A DNA stretch of 64,000 bases from Nocardia kruczakiae NBRC 101016 (GTDB taxonomy: Bacteria; Actinomycetota; Actinomycetes; Mycobacteriales; Mycobacteriaceae), in the NCBI RefSeq assembly GCF_001612965.1, contig NZ_BDBL01000026.1:1-64000 (forward strand), given 5' to 3'. A model generated the notes under the pieces. It was given only the letters and a program-made list of their open reading frames with translations, searched no databases and had not been told where the DNA came from. Positions 27,119 through 35,369 of the stretch are shown piece by piece (positions within the stretch are counted from its first letter, which is position 1; each line of letters starts with the position of its first letter). A program made the position numbers and the translations under genes.

Positions 27119-27321
27119 GACCCCAGTCTGGGGACGGCCGCTATGCGTCCGCTGTGCCGTATCTGGGGGTCGCCTGTGAGTGTGGCGGTCGCGGCCCGCG
27201 CACCACAGCGAGTACCGAACGAGTCCACAGCGCAGACCCAGCTTCGCACCGCAGGGTTGACCGAGCAACGCGATCGCGGCATCGACGGCCCGCGATCGTC
27301 TTCGACGACAAGGAGTACGCG

Positions 27322-28038
27322 ATGACGGAGTCCACCTCACAGCCGCCGGCCGGGCCCACCCCACCGCCTCCGGCCGAGCCGGAACACACCTGGGGCGCAC
27401 CGCAGACCCAGCCGGCCACCACCTGGTCGACGAAGAAGTCGCTGGCCGCGGTCGGCATCGCCGCGGTGATCGCGGCGGCCGGGGGCGGCGTCGTCTACGC
27501 GGCCACACATTCCGGCGGCAGTGAGCACGGCGGGCCGGCCGGGCCGGGCGGCCCCGGGACCAGCTGGGGTGGTGGGCGCAATGCCTCGGGTCCCGGCGGT
27601 ATGGGCATGACCGGCGCGAGCCTGCACGGCCAGTTCGTGATCTCCGACGGCAACGGCGGCTACACCACCGAGATCACCCAGACGGGGACGGTGACCGCGG
27701 TCTCGGACACCTCGATCACCGCCAAGAGCGCCGACAACTTCACCCAGACCTACACGATTTCCGGCAGCACCCAGCATTCGGACGTGAAAGTCGGTGACAC
27801 CGTGCGCATTCAGGGCACGGAGGCGAACGGGACCGCGACCGCGACGGCGATCACGAGCGGCACCGAATCCGGTCAGACGGGTGGCCGCACGGGACGGTCG
27901 AGCCGCTTCGGCGGGATGGCGCAGGGCGGCGATCCGGGGCAGAACGGTCCGGGCCCGGGTGGTGCGGCGCCCGGACAGGGCGGCGGCCCCGGTATGGCCC
28001 CGCCGATGGACGGCGCTCCGAATCAGCCCAACGGCTGA
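27322..28038 (+). CDS. Membrane-anchored protein with a DUF5666-like beta domain
   Basis: 238 residues from ATG at 27322 behind AAGGAG (6-nt spacing). A Pro-rich cytoplasmic tail (1-40), one membrane helix (about 43-62), a Gly-rich stalk, then a beta-rich domain QTGTVTAVSDTSITAKSADNF...VKVGDTVRIQGT that looks like a DUF5666/OB-type barrel, and a long Gly/Pro/Gln tail. No catalytic residues. It is divergent from the two-component operon with only about 200 bp between, so it is a likely target or accessory sensor of that system. Confidence 0.7.
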   Translation: MTESTSQPPAGPTPPPPAEPEHTWGAPQTQPATTWSTKKSLAAVGIAAVIAAAGGGVVYAATHSGGSEHGGPAGPGGPGTSWGGGRNASGPGGMGMTGASLHGQFVISDGNGGYTTEITQTGTVTAVSDTSITAKSADNFTQTYTISGSTQHSDVKVGDTVRIQGTEANGTATATAITSGTESGQTGGRTGRSSRFGGMAQGGDPGQNGPGPGGAAPGQGGGPGMAPPMDGAPNQPNG

Positions 28039-28082
28039 TTGCACACTCCGGTCACCTGGCACACCTCTGGCAAACTGGGCGA

Positions 28083-28637
28083 ATGGACAGCGATGCGGTG
28101 ATCGTGCCCATGGGTCTGGGGCATTTGCGGCAGGTATTGGATCTGGGGCACGAGGTGTTCGACACCGACGTCAAGCCCTACACGTCGTGGTCCTTGACGT
28201 CGGTGGCCGAGCACCTCGATTCGGCGGACAACGCCTGCTGGGTGGCCTTGGATTCGGATCGGGTGGTGGGATTCGTCCTCGGATCCATGGAATTCGAACT
28301 CCGGGACGACTGGGGATACCTCGAATGGGTGGCGGTGGCGCCGGATATGCAGGGGCGCGGACTGGCCCGGCGACTGGTGGATATCTGTTCGGAGGCGTTG
28401 TTCGCGCGGGGAGCCCGGCGCATCGTGACCGACGTGGAGCAGAGCAACACCGCCTCGGCCACCTTGATGGCCCGCAGCGGATTCAGTCCGGCCGCCTCGG
28501 TCACCTTGTTCGTCCGGCCCAATCCAGCTGAGCCGGAACCGGATTCGGAGGCGCCGTTGCCACCGATCGCACCGGGCGCCAAACGAGCCTTGATCCGGCG
28601 CGGCCGCCTCGCGGGCGACAACCGCGGCCCACACTGA
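28083..28637 (+). CDS. GNAT-family N-acetyltransferase
   Basis: 184 residues. GNAT core: VGFVLGSMEF (beta-4), YLEWVAVAPDMQGRGLARRLVD with the acetyl-CoA loop QGRGLA, then TDVEQSNTASATLMARSGF, the typical motif-B helix. A Pro-rich, then basic, C-terminal tail (about 150-184) is unusual for a short GNAT enzyme and may bind a partner. The substrate is unknown. It starts 45 nt after the DUF5666-like gene and may share its transcript. Confidence 0.85.
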   Translation: MDSDAVIVPMGLGHLRQVLDLGHEVFDTDVKPYTSWSLTSVAEHLDSADNACWVALDSDRVVGFVLGSMEFELRDDWGYLEWVAVAPDMQGRGLARRLVDICSEALFARGARRIVTDVEQSNTASATLMARSGFSPAASVTLFVRPNPAEPEPDSEAPLPPIAPGAKRALIRRGRLAGDNRGPH

Positions 28638-28663
28638 GCCACGCGAACCCACGGGGCCCGGCG

Positions 28664-29119
28664 TTATCCAGTCCGGCCCTGCCGCATCGCCGGCGCCATG
28701 CCGATAGCCCCGGTGCCGGATGCACGGCCGTCGTCCGGCACGCGGCCGACGCACACCGCCCGCACCAGGAAGTAGTTCAGGACCGGAATCAGCAGTTCCA
28801 CCGGCGTCATGAGCACATAGAACCAATTGAGTTCCCCGCTCACCGCCCAGGCCAGGATCCGGGCGAGTCCGCCGGCGAAGAAGACGGCGCCGAGCGCGTT
28901 GATCGCCGTCCCTCGGCGCTCCACATCGCGCGCACACCACGCCACGGCCAGGCCGTAGGCGCCGAACACGACCGCGTAGAAGCGCATATCGGAATCGACG
29001 GTGGCGTTCACCGGTCCGCCGCCGATGATGCTGGCGGTACCGAATATCAAGTGCGCCAGTGCGATCCCCGCACACACGAGTCCGAACACCAGTAGCCAGA
29101 TCTGCAGCATTCGTCGCAT
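28664..29119 (-). CDS. DUF4345 membrane protein
   Basis: 151 residues with four hydrophobic helices (about 6-28, 47-65, 73-92, 97-117). FYAVVFGAYGLAVAWCARD followed by LGAVFFAGGLARILAWAVSG is the recognisable DUF4345 pattern. The function of that family is unknown. It faces a TetR gene across 88 bp and is probably its target: the gap contains TTAGACGGTTGTTGAATAA, whose GTTGTTGAA half is common in TetR operators, though no perfect palindrome is present. Confidence 0.8.
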   Translation of the reverse strand: MRRMLQIWLLVFGLVCAGIALAHLIFGTASIIGGGPVNATVDSDMRFYAVVFGAYGLAVAWCARDVERRGTAINALGAVFFAGGLARILAWAVSGELNWFYVLMTPVELLIPVLNYFLVRAVCVGRVPDDGRASGTGAIGMAPAMRQGRTG

Positions 29120-29207
29120 GCCGACCCCTATTAGACGGTTGTTGAATAAGCTCCACGGTAGGCCGCTGCCCGGGTTCGCGTCAACACCGCACGCCTACGA
29201 TGAGCAG

Positions 29208-29810
29208 ATGCCGAACCGTCGCCGCCTCACCCCCGAGCAGCGCCGCGACGAATTGATGGACGTGGGCGCGCGATTGTTCGGCGAACGCTCCTACGACGAG
29301 GTCGCGATGGAGGACATCGCCACCCACGCCGGCGCCTCGCGCGCCCTGATGTATCACTACTTCCCCACCAAGGGGGAGTTCTTCGCGGCCATCTGGAAAC
29401 GAGCGCACGATCGACTGCTCGCCGAACTGCGCATCGATCCCGAGGAGCCGGTTCGCACCGCCGTCTACCGGAGCCTGGTGGCGCATCTGGATTTCTACCG
29501 CGCCCACGTTCCACTGGTTCTCATCGCCAACCGCACCGCCTTGGCGGCCGATCCGGCGGTACGCGGACCGGTGGTCGAGGATCTGAACGCCCTGTGCGAG
29601 CGCGTCCTCGACGCATGTGGCGCCACGGGGCACACGCGCGAGGTGGCCGCCGCGGCGCTGACCGGATGGATCGCCTTCATTCGCGAGGTGGCCGTCGAAT
29701 GGCTTGCCCATCAGCGCATTTCGCGCGACGAAGTGCTGCGGATGTGTATGGCGACCTTGGACGCCACCGCGGGTGCCCAGCTCGATCTGACCGCACCGCC
29801 GCGGCGCTGA
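29208..29810 (+). CDS. TetR-family regulator
   Basis: 200 residues from ATG at 29208. N-terminal helix-turn-helix MEDIATHAGASRALMYHYFPTKGE is unambiguous; the ligand domain ends WLAHQRISRDEVLRMCMATLDAT, as in the many TetR proteins of Nocardia with TetR_C-type domains. An in-frame extension upstream to 29001 is antisense to the DUF4345 gene and is rejected. It probably represses itself and the divergent DUF4345 gene. Confidence 0.87.
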   Translation: MPNRRRLTPEQRRDELMDVGARLFGERSYDEVAMEDIATHAGASRALMYHYFPTKGEFFAAIWKRAHDRLLAELRIDPEEPVRTAVYRSLVAHLDFYRAHVPLVLIANRTALAADPAVRGPVVEDLNALCERVLDACGATGHTREVAAAALTGWIAFIREVAVEWLAHQRISRDEVLRMCMATLDATAGAQLDLTAPPRR

Positions 29811-29846
29811 GGCACCGGGCACCGGCGCCGCCCGAACCGTGGTCGC

Positions 29847-30605
29847 CTACCGCTGGGAGAGCCGATCGAATATCGCACTGGCCGCGCCGAATCCGAGTAC
29901 CGCCAAGCCCGCGCACCAGACGAGGGCCAAGGCGGCGCTTCCGCTGGTCCCGCTCGAATTCAGCAGGCCGCGCACGGTGTCGACCACGGGTGTGGCGGGT
30001 TGATAGTCGGCGAAGCCGCGCAGCCAGCCGGGCATCGTGGAGGTCTGCACGAACGCGCTGCTGATGTAGGGGATGAACATGATCGCGTAGGTCATCCCGC
30101 CGGCCGCTTCGGGATTCTTCGCCACCAGCCCCAGCGCGACCGCGATCCAGCAGATCGCCACCACGAACAGCACGATCATGGCCAGCGCCCCCAGCCAGCC
30201 CAGCGCGTCCGCGTGCGGGCGATAGCCGAGCAGTACCGCCACGGCCACCGCGATCGCGATGGCGGCGAGATTGCGCGCCACCCCCTCGCCGACATGCCCG
30301 GCGAGGATCGCCTGCCGGAACATCGGCAGCGTCCGGAACCGGTCGATACTGCCTCTGGTCATATCCGCCGAGACCGCGGTCGCGGTGATGGACGCGCCGA
30401 ATCCGGTGCACAACAGCATGATTCCGGGTACCACGTAGTCGAGGTAGGAACCGCCGACGTCGATCGCGCCGCCGAAGACATAGGTGAACAGCAGCATCAC
30501 CAGGATCGGCATGAGCAGCGAGATGATCAGCGTGTCCGGACTGCGCAGGGTGTGCCGGGCGCAGCGGCGGAACATCACCGCCGAATCCGCGGCGATCATC
30601 CTCAC
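29847..30605 (-). CDS. ABC-2 type transporter permease (DrrB-like), no ATPase partner nearby
   Basis: 252 residues from GTG at 30605, which overlaps the glycosyltransferase stop (GTGA); ATG at 30599 is an alternative. Six membrane helices, N-terminal amphipathic segment FRRCARHTLRSPDTLIISLLMPI and the GSIDRFRTLPMFR loop are typical of DrrB-type ABC-2 permeases exporting lipids or antibiotics. The ATPase that normally precedes such a permease is absent: the gene upstream is a glycosyltransferase and the open frame over it is only antisense/shifted reading. It must use an ATPase encoded elsewhere, or the ATPase was lost. Confidence 0.82.
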   Translation of the reverse strand: MRMIAADSAVMFRRCARHTLRSPDTLIISLLMPILVMLLFTYVFGGAIDVGGSYLDYVVPGIMLLCTGFGASITATAVSADMTRGSIDRFRTLPMFRQAILAGHVGEGVARNLAAIAIAVAVAVLLGYRPHADALGWLGALAMIVLFVVAICWIAVALGLVAKNPEAAGGMTYAIMFIPYISSAFVQTSTMPGWLRGFADYQPATPVVDTVRGLLNSSGTSGSAALALVWCAGLAVLGFGAASAIFDRLSQR

Positions 30606-31879
30606 CGGGCTGCCGCCTCGACGATATCGGCGGCATGCGCGGCGGCGCCCTCGGTGCGCAAGGTGCCCGCGAACTGCTGTGCGCGAGTGTGGCGTTCGGG
30701 TTCCAGCAGCGTGGTCACGCCGCGAACGAGTCGTTCGGTGGTGAGATCGGTGAAACGCAGATGGGCGCCGAGCCCGAGCCGGTCCACCTGCCCGCCCCAC
30801 ATCGGCTGCTCGAACGACACCGAACACACCAGCGTCGGCAGACCGGCGCGCAGACTCTCGAACAACGTGCCGATCCCACCGTGATGCACCGCGGCCGCAC
30901 AGTACGGGAACACCAGGTCGTAGGCGAACGGTCCGACCACCTTCACCATCGAATCACCCTGTGTACGAGCGATTTCCATACCGCTCCAGCCCGCACTCAC
31001 CAATGCCCGCACGCCGAGCCGCCGCGACACCTCGCGCACCATGGCCAGCACGGCGGCGGGATCGCTGATCGGCATACTGCCGAATCCGAAGAACACCGGC
31101 GCCTGCCCCGCATGCACCCAGGACAGAATGTCGGTGTGGTCGTCGCCGAGTTCGCCGACCGCATGCCGGGTCTGCTGATCCAGCGTCAGGAAACCGGTGA
31201 ACGGACGCCGGTCGTCCCACTGCGCCGGCAGCCCGGGCACCAGCGCCGGATCGTAGATCTGCACTTCCGGGACCCGCCGCCGCGCCAGCACCGCCGCGAT
31301 ACTCGCCCGCGATTTCGGCAGTCCGAGCATGCCGCGCAGATCGTTGAGATAGCGCATGAACACGATGCGCCGCAGATTCTCCGCCACCGCCCACGTCGCG
31401 CGATTCACCGGCGCGGGCGGCGCCCAGCTCGCCGGCAACGCACCCGGGAAGGGATAGGCCCCGTTCGCCCGCGCCGGGTAGTAGTGCAGGCTCACCAGCG
31501 GCACATCCATCGCCTCGGCGACCGAGCAGGCCCGGTCCTCGGTGACGGTGCTCGCCACGATCAGGTCGGCGCCCGCGCACACCTCGACCACCTCGCGGTT
31601 CATCCGGCCGGCATAGTCGGCCATCTGCCGGGCGACCAGCTGCATCAGCCGCAGCGTATTACCCGCGGCGAGGGCCCGCTGCCCCTCCTCGGAGCTGTAG
31701 AGCTGCTGCACATCGGGTCCGCAGGCACGCGCGGCGAGCCCCGCCGAGGCGGCGAAATCGACCAGATTCGGCGGCGCGCCCAGCACCACGTCGTGGCCGC
31801 GGCGCCGCAATTCCAGCCCCAGGGCCAGCACCGGTTGCACGTCGCCACGGGTGCCGGTCAGCGGAATGGCGATTCTCAT
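30602..31879 (-). CDS. UGT-like glycosyltransferase (GT1/GT28 fold)
   Basis: 425 residues. N-terminal MRIAIPLTGTRGDVQPVLALGLELRRRGHDV and C-terminal FPYCAAAVHHGGIGTLFESLRAGLPTL (nucleotide-sugar site HHGGIGT) define a UGT/MGT-type enzyme like those adding sugars to macrolides, sterols and glycopeptidolipids. GFGSMPISDP replaces the usual GS block. It is translationally coupled to the ABC-2 permease, so its glycosylated product is probably exported. It is divergent, with only 65 bp between, from the GT4-P450 fusion gene, and the two promoters presumably fire together. Confidence 0.88.
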   Translation of the reverse strand: MRIAIPLTGTRGDVQPVLALGLELRRRGHDVVLGAPPNLVDFAASAGLAARACGPDVQQLYSSEEGQRALAAGNTLRLMQLVARQMADYAGRMNREVVEVCAGADLIVASTVTEDRACSVAEAMDVPLVSLHYYPARANGAYPFPGALPASWAPPAPVNRATWAVAENLRRIVFMRYLNDLRGMLGLPKSRASIAAVLARRRVPEVQIYDPALVPGLPAQWDDRRPFTGFLTLDQQTRHAVGELGDDHTDILSWVHAGQAPVFFGFGSMPISDPAAVLAMVREVSRRLGVRALVSAGWSGMEIARTQGDSMVKVVGPFAYDLVFPYCAAAVHHGGIGTLFESLRAGLPTLVCSVSFEQPMWGGQVDRLGLGAHLRFTDLTTERLVRGVTTLLEPERHTRAQQFAGTLRTEGAAAHAADIVEAAAR

Positions 31880-31944
31880 GTCGAGTTATCTCCCCTTTTT
31901 CCGAGAGCGCAACACTTTCGGCCGAGAAACCCGATGGGGACACT

Positions 31945-34563
31945 ATGGGATATCGAACAACCGGGCCCGTGGGTAACGTGCCGGGCGTGCACATCGCCAT
32001 GTTCATGGACTATCACCCGGCGACGCTGGGCGGGGTGCAGACCGCGGTGGCGGCATTGCGCCACGGCCTCGAACGCGCCGGCCATCGGGTGACGCTGTTC
32101 GTGGCGCCACTGTCGGGCGCGGTGATGCCGCCGGACGCGGCATCCGACGACGGGGTGGTCGAACTGGCTCCCCTGGCCGGCGCGGTGGTGAACGGCTTTC
32201 CGATGGTGCTGCCGACCGCGCGCAACGGCGCGCTGATCGATGCCGCCTTCGCCGCCCGCGGCCCCGTCGATCTCGTCCACACCCACACCACCTACGGTGT
32301 GGCCATCGCGGGGATGAAAGCCGCACGACGGCATCGCCTTCCGCTGGTACATACCGCGCAGAGCCGCGACGACGCCTTCATCGAGCACACCGCACCGGCG
32401 CCCTACCTCGCGGCGCTCGCACTGCGAATCCTGCACGGCCGCTTCGTCACCCATCCCACGCGGATGCCGCGGGGCACGCAGAGCCGGGCGGCCCGGCACG
32501 CGTGGCACACCATCGTGGGCCAGGGGCAGGCCGCCGACCGGGTCATCGCACCGACCCGCCATTTCGCGGATCTGCTGCTCGACCACGGCCTCACCCGGCC
32601 GATCCGGGTGGTCTCCAACGGCGTCGACGACGCGCTGTTCGACGACCAGCGACCGCCTGCCGCACGCGATACCGAGGGTCCGCTGCGGTTGATCTGGTGC
32701 GGGCGGCTCTCCGCGGAGAAGCGACTGCTCGAATCGATCGAGGCGGTGCGGCGCGTCCCGGACTGCACCCTCGATGTGTACGGCGAGGGCGACCTGTCCG
32801 AACGCGCCGCCGCGGTGGTCGCCGAACACGGGCTCTCGGAGCGAATCACGCTGCACGGCAGGGTTTCTCAGCAGCAGTGCCTCGACGCGATGGCCGCCGC
32901 GGATGCCCTGCTGTTTCCGTCGTGGGGTTTCGACACCCAGGGCATGGCGCTGCTCGAAGCGATCGCCACCGGCCTGCCCGTGCTGTACTGCGATCCGGAC
33001 CTGGCCGAATCCGTTCCGGCGGGCGGCGGTCTGCGCGCCGGCGACGCCTCCCCCGCGGCCCTGGCGGAGGCGATCGGCCTGCTGGTGAACGACCGTGGCA
33101 GGCTGCTCACGATGCGTGCCGAGATGACCCGGCATCGCGATTCGGTGCGACAGTCCGGCCGCATCGACGCGATCGTCGAGGTCTACCGGCAGGCCCGGGC
33201 CGACATCGAACCCGCCGCCCAGCGTCCGGTGCCGCAACGGCTGTCCGACGTGCCCACCGCGCCCGGCGCCCTGCCGCTGATCGGTCACAGTCTGCGCGCC
33301 CTGCGCGACGCACCGGGTTTCGTGACCTCGCTCGCGGAGCTCGGCCCGATCGTGCGCATCCGATTCGGCCGCAAGACCGGCTATGTGCTGACCACGCCGG
33401 AGCTGGTGCGCGAGGTCGGCCTCGGCGACGCGGAATTGAATCGCGACGATCTGCGGGAAGCGATCGCCGATGTGGCCGGGGGTTCGGTGAACGTGCTGCG
33501 CGGCGCCGAACACAAACTGCGCCGGCGCATGATCGCGCCCGCACTGCGGCAGAGCCGGCTCGCCGAATACACCGTCACCGCGGCCGAATTGGCCGACACC
33601 TGGTCGGCCGCACTGCCCGCCGGCGGCCGGGTCGACCTGATGGACGAGGCGCACGGCCTGATCCTCGACACCGTGTCCTCGACCCTGTTCACCGCCGAAT
33701 TCAGCGAGGCGGTCCGGCACCGGATTCGCGACAACGTGCCGTGGCTGCTGAGCCAGGTCATCCTGCGCACCGCCCTGCCGCCGCAGATCCGCCGTCTGCG
33801 GGTGATCGCGAATCGGCGCTGGGAGCGTAAGGCGCGCCACCTGCGGGCCGCGATCGGCGCCGCGATCACCGAGTACCGCCGCCGCGACGAGGATTTCAAC
33901 GATGTGGTGTCGGCGTTGATCCGCCATACCGATCCCGAGACCGGCGCGCGACTGTCGGACGACCACATCATCGACGAGGCCATTCTGATGCTGGCCGGTG
34001 GAGTGGGATCGATGGCCTCGCTCACCGGCTGGCTGTGGCACGAGGTGATGCGGCGTCCCGAGATCGCCGAACGGGTGCGAGCCGAACTCGACGATGTGGT
34101 CGGCGCCGGACCGGTCTGTGCGGAACACATCGGCAAGCTCATCTACCTGAAACAGGTTGTCTCGGAAACTCTTCGGTTCTGGGGACCGTGGATCAGCGCC
34201 GGGAACGCGTCCGGGCCGGTGACCGTCGGCGGACTCACCATTCCCGACGGCACGGCCATCATGTTCAGCCCCTACCTGGTCCAGCACGATCCGCGCCACT
34301 TCCCGAATCCCGAGGCCTTCGATCCCGATCGCTGGTCGCCCGCCCGCACCGGTGAGATCGACAAGCAGGCGAACCTGTCCTTCGGTGTCGGTCGCCGGCG
34401 CTGCCTGGGCGATCACTTCGCGCTGCTGGAGATCACGCTCGCCTCGGCGGCGCTGCTGGCCCGGTGGCGGCCCGAGCCGGATCCTGCGTACGTCGTGCGG
34501 GCCTCGAACCGGGACTTCGTCCTCTCGCCGTCGGCGATTCCGGTGACCCTGTACCGGCGCTAG
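31945..34563 (+). CDS. GT4 glycosyltransferase - cytochrome P450 fusion protein
   Basis: 872 residues, one uninterrupted frame. Residues about 15-420 form a full GT4 enzyme: IAMFMDYHPATLGGVQTAV, WCGRLSAEKRL (about 252) and DTQGMALLEAIATGLPVL (about 329), where the first Glu of the EX7E motif is Asp. After a short Arg/Pro linker, residues about 432-872 form a full P450: VPTAPGALPLIG start, ExxR as ETLR (about 741-744), FDPDRW, and FGVGRRRCLGDHF with C820 as heme ligand. The I-helix reads AGGVGS instead of AG(D/E)T(T/S). A fused glycosyltransferase-P450 is not an arrangement I know. ATG at 31945 has GGGGA 4 nt before it; GTG at 31987 is possible. Confidence 0.88.
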   Translation: MGYRTTGPVGNVPGVHIAMFMDYHPATLGGVQTAVAALRHGLERAGHRVTLFVAPLSGAVMPPDAASDDGVVELAPLAGAVVNGFPMVLPTARNGALIDAAFAARGPVDLVHTHTTYGVAIAGMKAARRHRLPLVHTAQSRDDAFIEHTAPAPYLAALALRILHGRFVTHPTRMPRGTQSRAARHAWHTIVGQGQAADRVIAPTRHFADLLLDHGLTRPIRVVSNGVDDALFDDQRPPAARDTEGPLRLIWCGRLSAEKRLLESIEAVRRVPDCTLDVYGEGDLSERAAAVVAEHGLSERITLHGRVSQQQCLDAMAAADALLFPSWGFDTQGMALLEAIATGLPVLYCDPDLAESVPAGGGLRAGDASPAALAEAIGLLVNDRGRLLTMRAEMTRHRDSVRQSGRIDAIVEVYRQARADIEPAAQRPVPQRLSDVPTAPGALPLIGHSLRALRDAPGFVTSLAELGPIVRIRFGRKTGYVLTTPELVREVGLGDAELNRDDLREAIADVAGGSVNVLRGAEHKLRRRMIAPALRQSRLAEYTVTAAELADTWSAALPAGGRVDLMDEAHGLILDTVSSTLFTAEFSEAVRHRIRDNVPWLLSQVILRTALPPQIRRLRVIANRRWERKARHLRAAIGAAITEYRRRDEDFNDVVSALIRHTDPETGARLSDDHIIDEAILMLAGGVGSMASLTGWLWHEVMRRPEIAERVRAELDDVVGAGPVCAEHIGKLIYLKQVVSETLRFWGPWISAGNASGPVTVGGLTIPDGTAIMFSPYLVQHDPRHFPNPEAFDPDRWSPARTGEIDKQANLSFGVGRRRCLGDHFALLEITLASAALLARWRPEPDPAYVVRASNRDFVLSPSAIPVTLYRR

Positions 34564-35072
34564 CGGCGGCGCAGCAGCACCCCGCGGATGAATGCCGCCT
34601 GCCCGGAATGCTGGATATCGTCGTCGACCACGCTGATCAGCCGCACGCCGAGGGTCACCGGGGGATCCCACCGGGTGTCCACGATCCGGGGCAGGTCGGC
34701 GTCGGCGAGGGTGCGCACGTAGTCGACGGTGCGGTCGTGCACGGCGTCGTGATAGCCCAGCAGCAAGTCGGCCGAAACACCGCCGAGGGCCGCCACCTCG
34801 TCCGGATCGTCGCCGTACCCGGTGGCCGATTCGTCGAAGGGCAGATCGAAGCGGCGCGACCAGCCGGCCGTCGTCCACACCTGTTCGGTGCCGGCCACAT
34901 CGGCGATGTGGTCGTCCTGCACGCGCGTCAGATGCCAGATCAGCCAGGCGATGGAATTGGCCCCCGGGTCCAGCCGCGCGGCCAGTTCCTCCTGGGTGAG
35001 CCCGGCGACCGCGCCGTGCACGTTCTCCTTGATCCGCCCGAAGGCGTCTGCCAGCAGATCGGTGCTCGTCAT
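34560..35072 (-). CDS. DinB/DUF664-family protein
   Basis: 170 residues from ATG at 35072. Helical DinB fold with the metal His triad positions in SIAWLIWHLTRVQDDHIADVAG (His in WHLTRV and QDDHI), and a C-terminal DDIQHSGQAAFIRGVL that supplies the third His. DinB-type proteins are thiol (mycothiol/bacillithiol) transferases or unknown metalloproteins. Its stop overlaps that of the fusion gene in a CTAG, tail to tail. Nothing ties it to the P450 cluster. An ATG six codons upstream also lacks a clear ribosome site. Confidence 0.8.
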   Translation of the reverse strand: MTSTDLLADAFGRIKENVHGAVAGLTQEELAARLDPGANSIAWLIWHLTRVQDDHIADVAGTEQVWTTAGWSRRFDLPFDESATGYGDDPDEVAALGGVSADLLLGYHDAVHDRTVDYVRTLADADLPRIVDTRWDPPVTLGVRLISVVDDDIQHSGQAAFIRGVLLRRR

Positions 35073-35276
35073 GGTGGTATGCAAACACACCGCACCGACA
35101 GTTCGGCGGAACCGGCGTGATTATGCCCGCTCACAAGGTGTTTCACAGCGGTTCACCGGCACGTCCCGCACCGGCGTGCCGAGAGTGGAAGACCGACAGA
35201 GAGTTCGGTACGTTCCTGCTACCCTGGTCGACAGTCCGGTTACGGATGTCCGGCCGGGCGGCTTTCCAAGCCTCTT

Positions 35277-35310
35277 GTCCTACAACAGATGTGGGGTGAC
35301 GCTGTAGGAC
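35277..35310. promoter_or_regulatory. Inverted repeat upstream of the P450 pair
   Basis: GTCCTACA (35277-35284) and TGTAGGAC (35303-35310) form a perfect 8-bp inverted repeat with an 18-nt spacer, 60 bp before the TTG start of the first P450. It could be an operator with half sites 26 bp apart centre to centre (about 2.5 turns), or an RNA hairpin in the leader. The rest of 35073-35369 holds no gene. Confidence 0.4.
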
Positions 35311-35369
35311 CATACCGACAGCGGAATTCTTCGTCGCGCTCGACAGTTCATTCTCTGGAGTCACATCTT

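Noticed and set aside
31876..35088. 1070-codon minus-strand open frame
   Set aside because: Antisense to the GT4-P450 fusion; the product is Arg/Gly/His-rich with no fold, as expected of a GC-rich shadow. Only its first part in another frame (DinB) is real.
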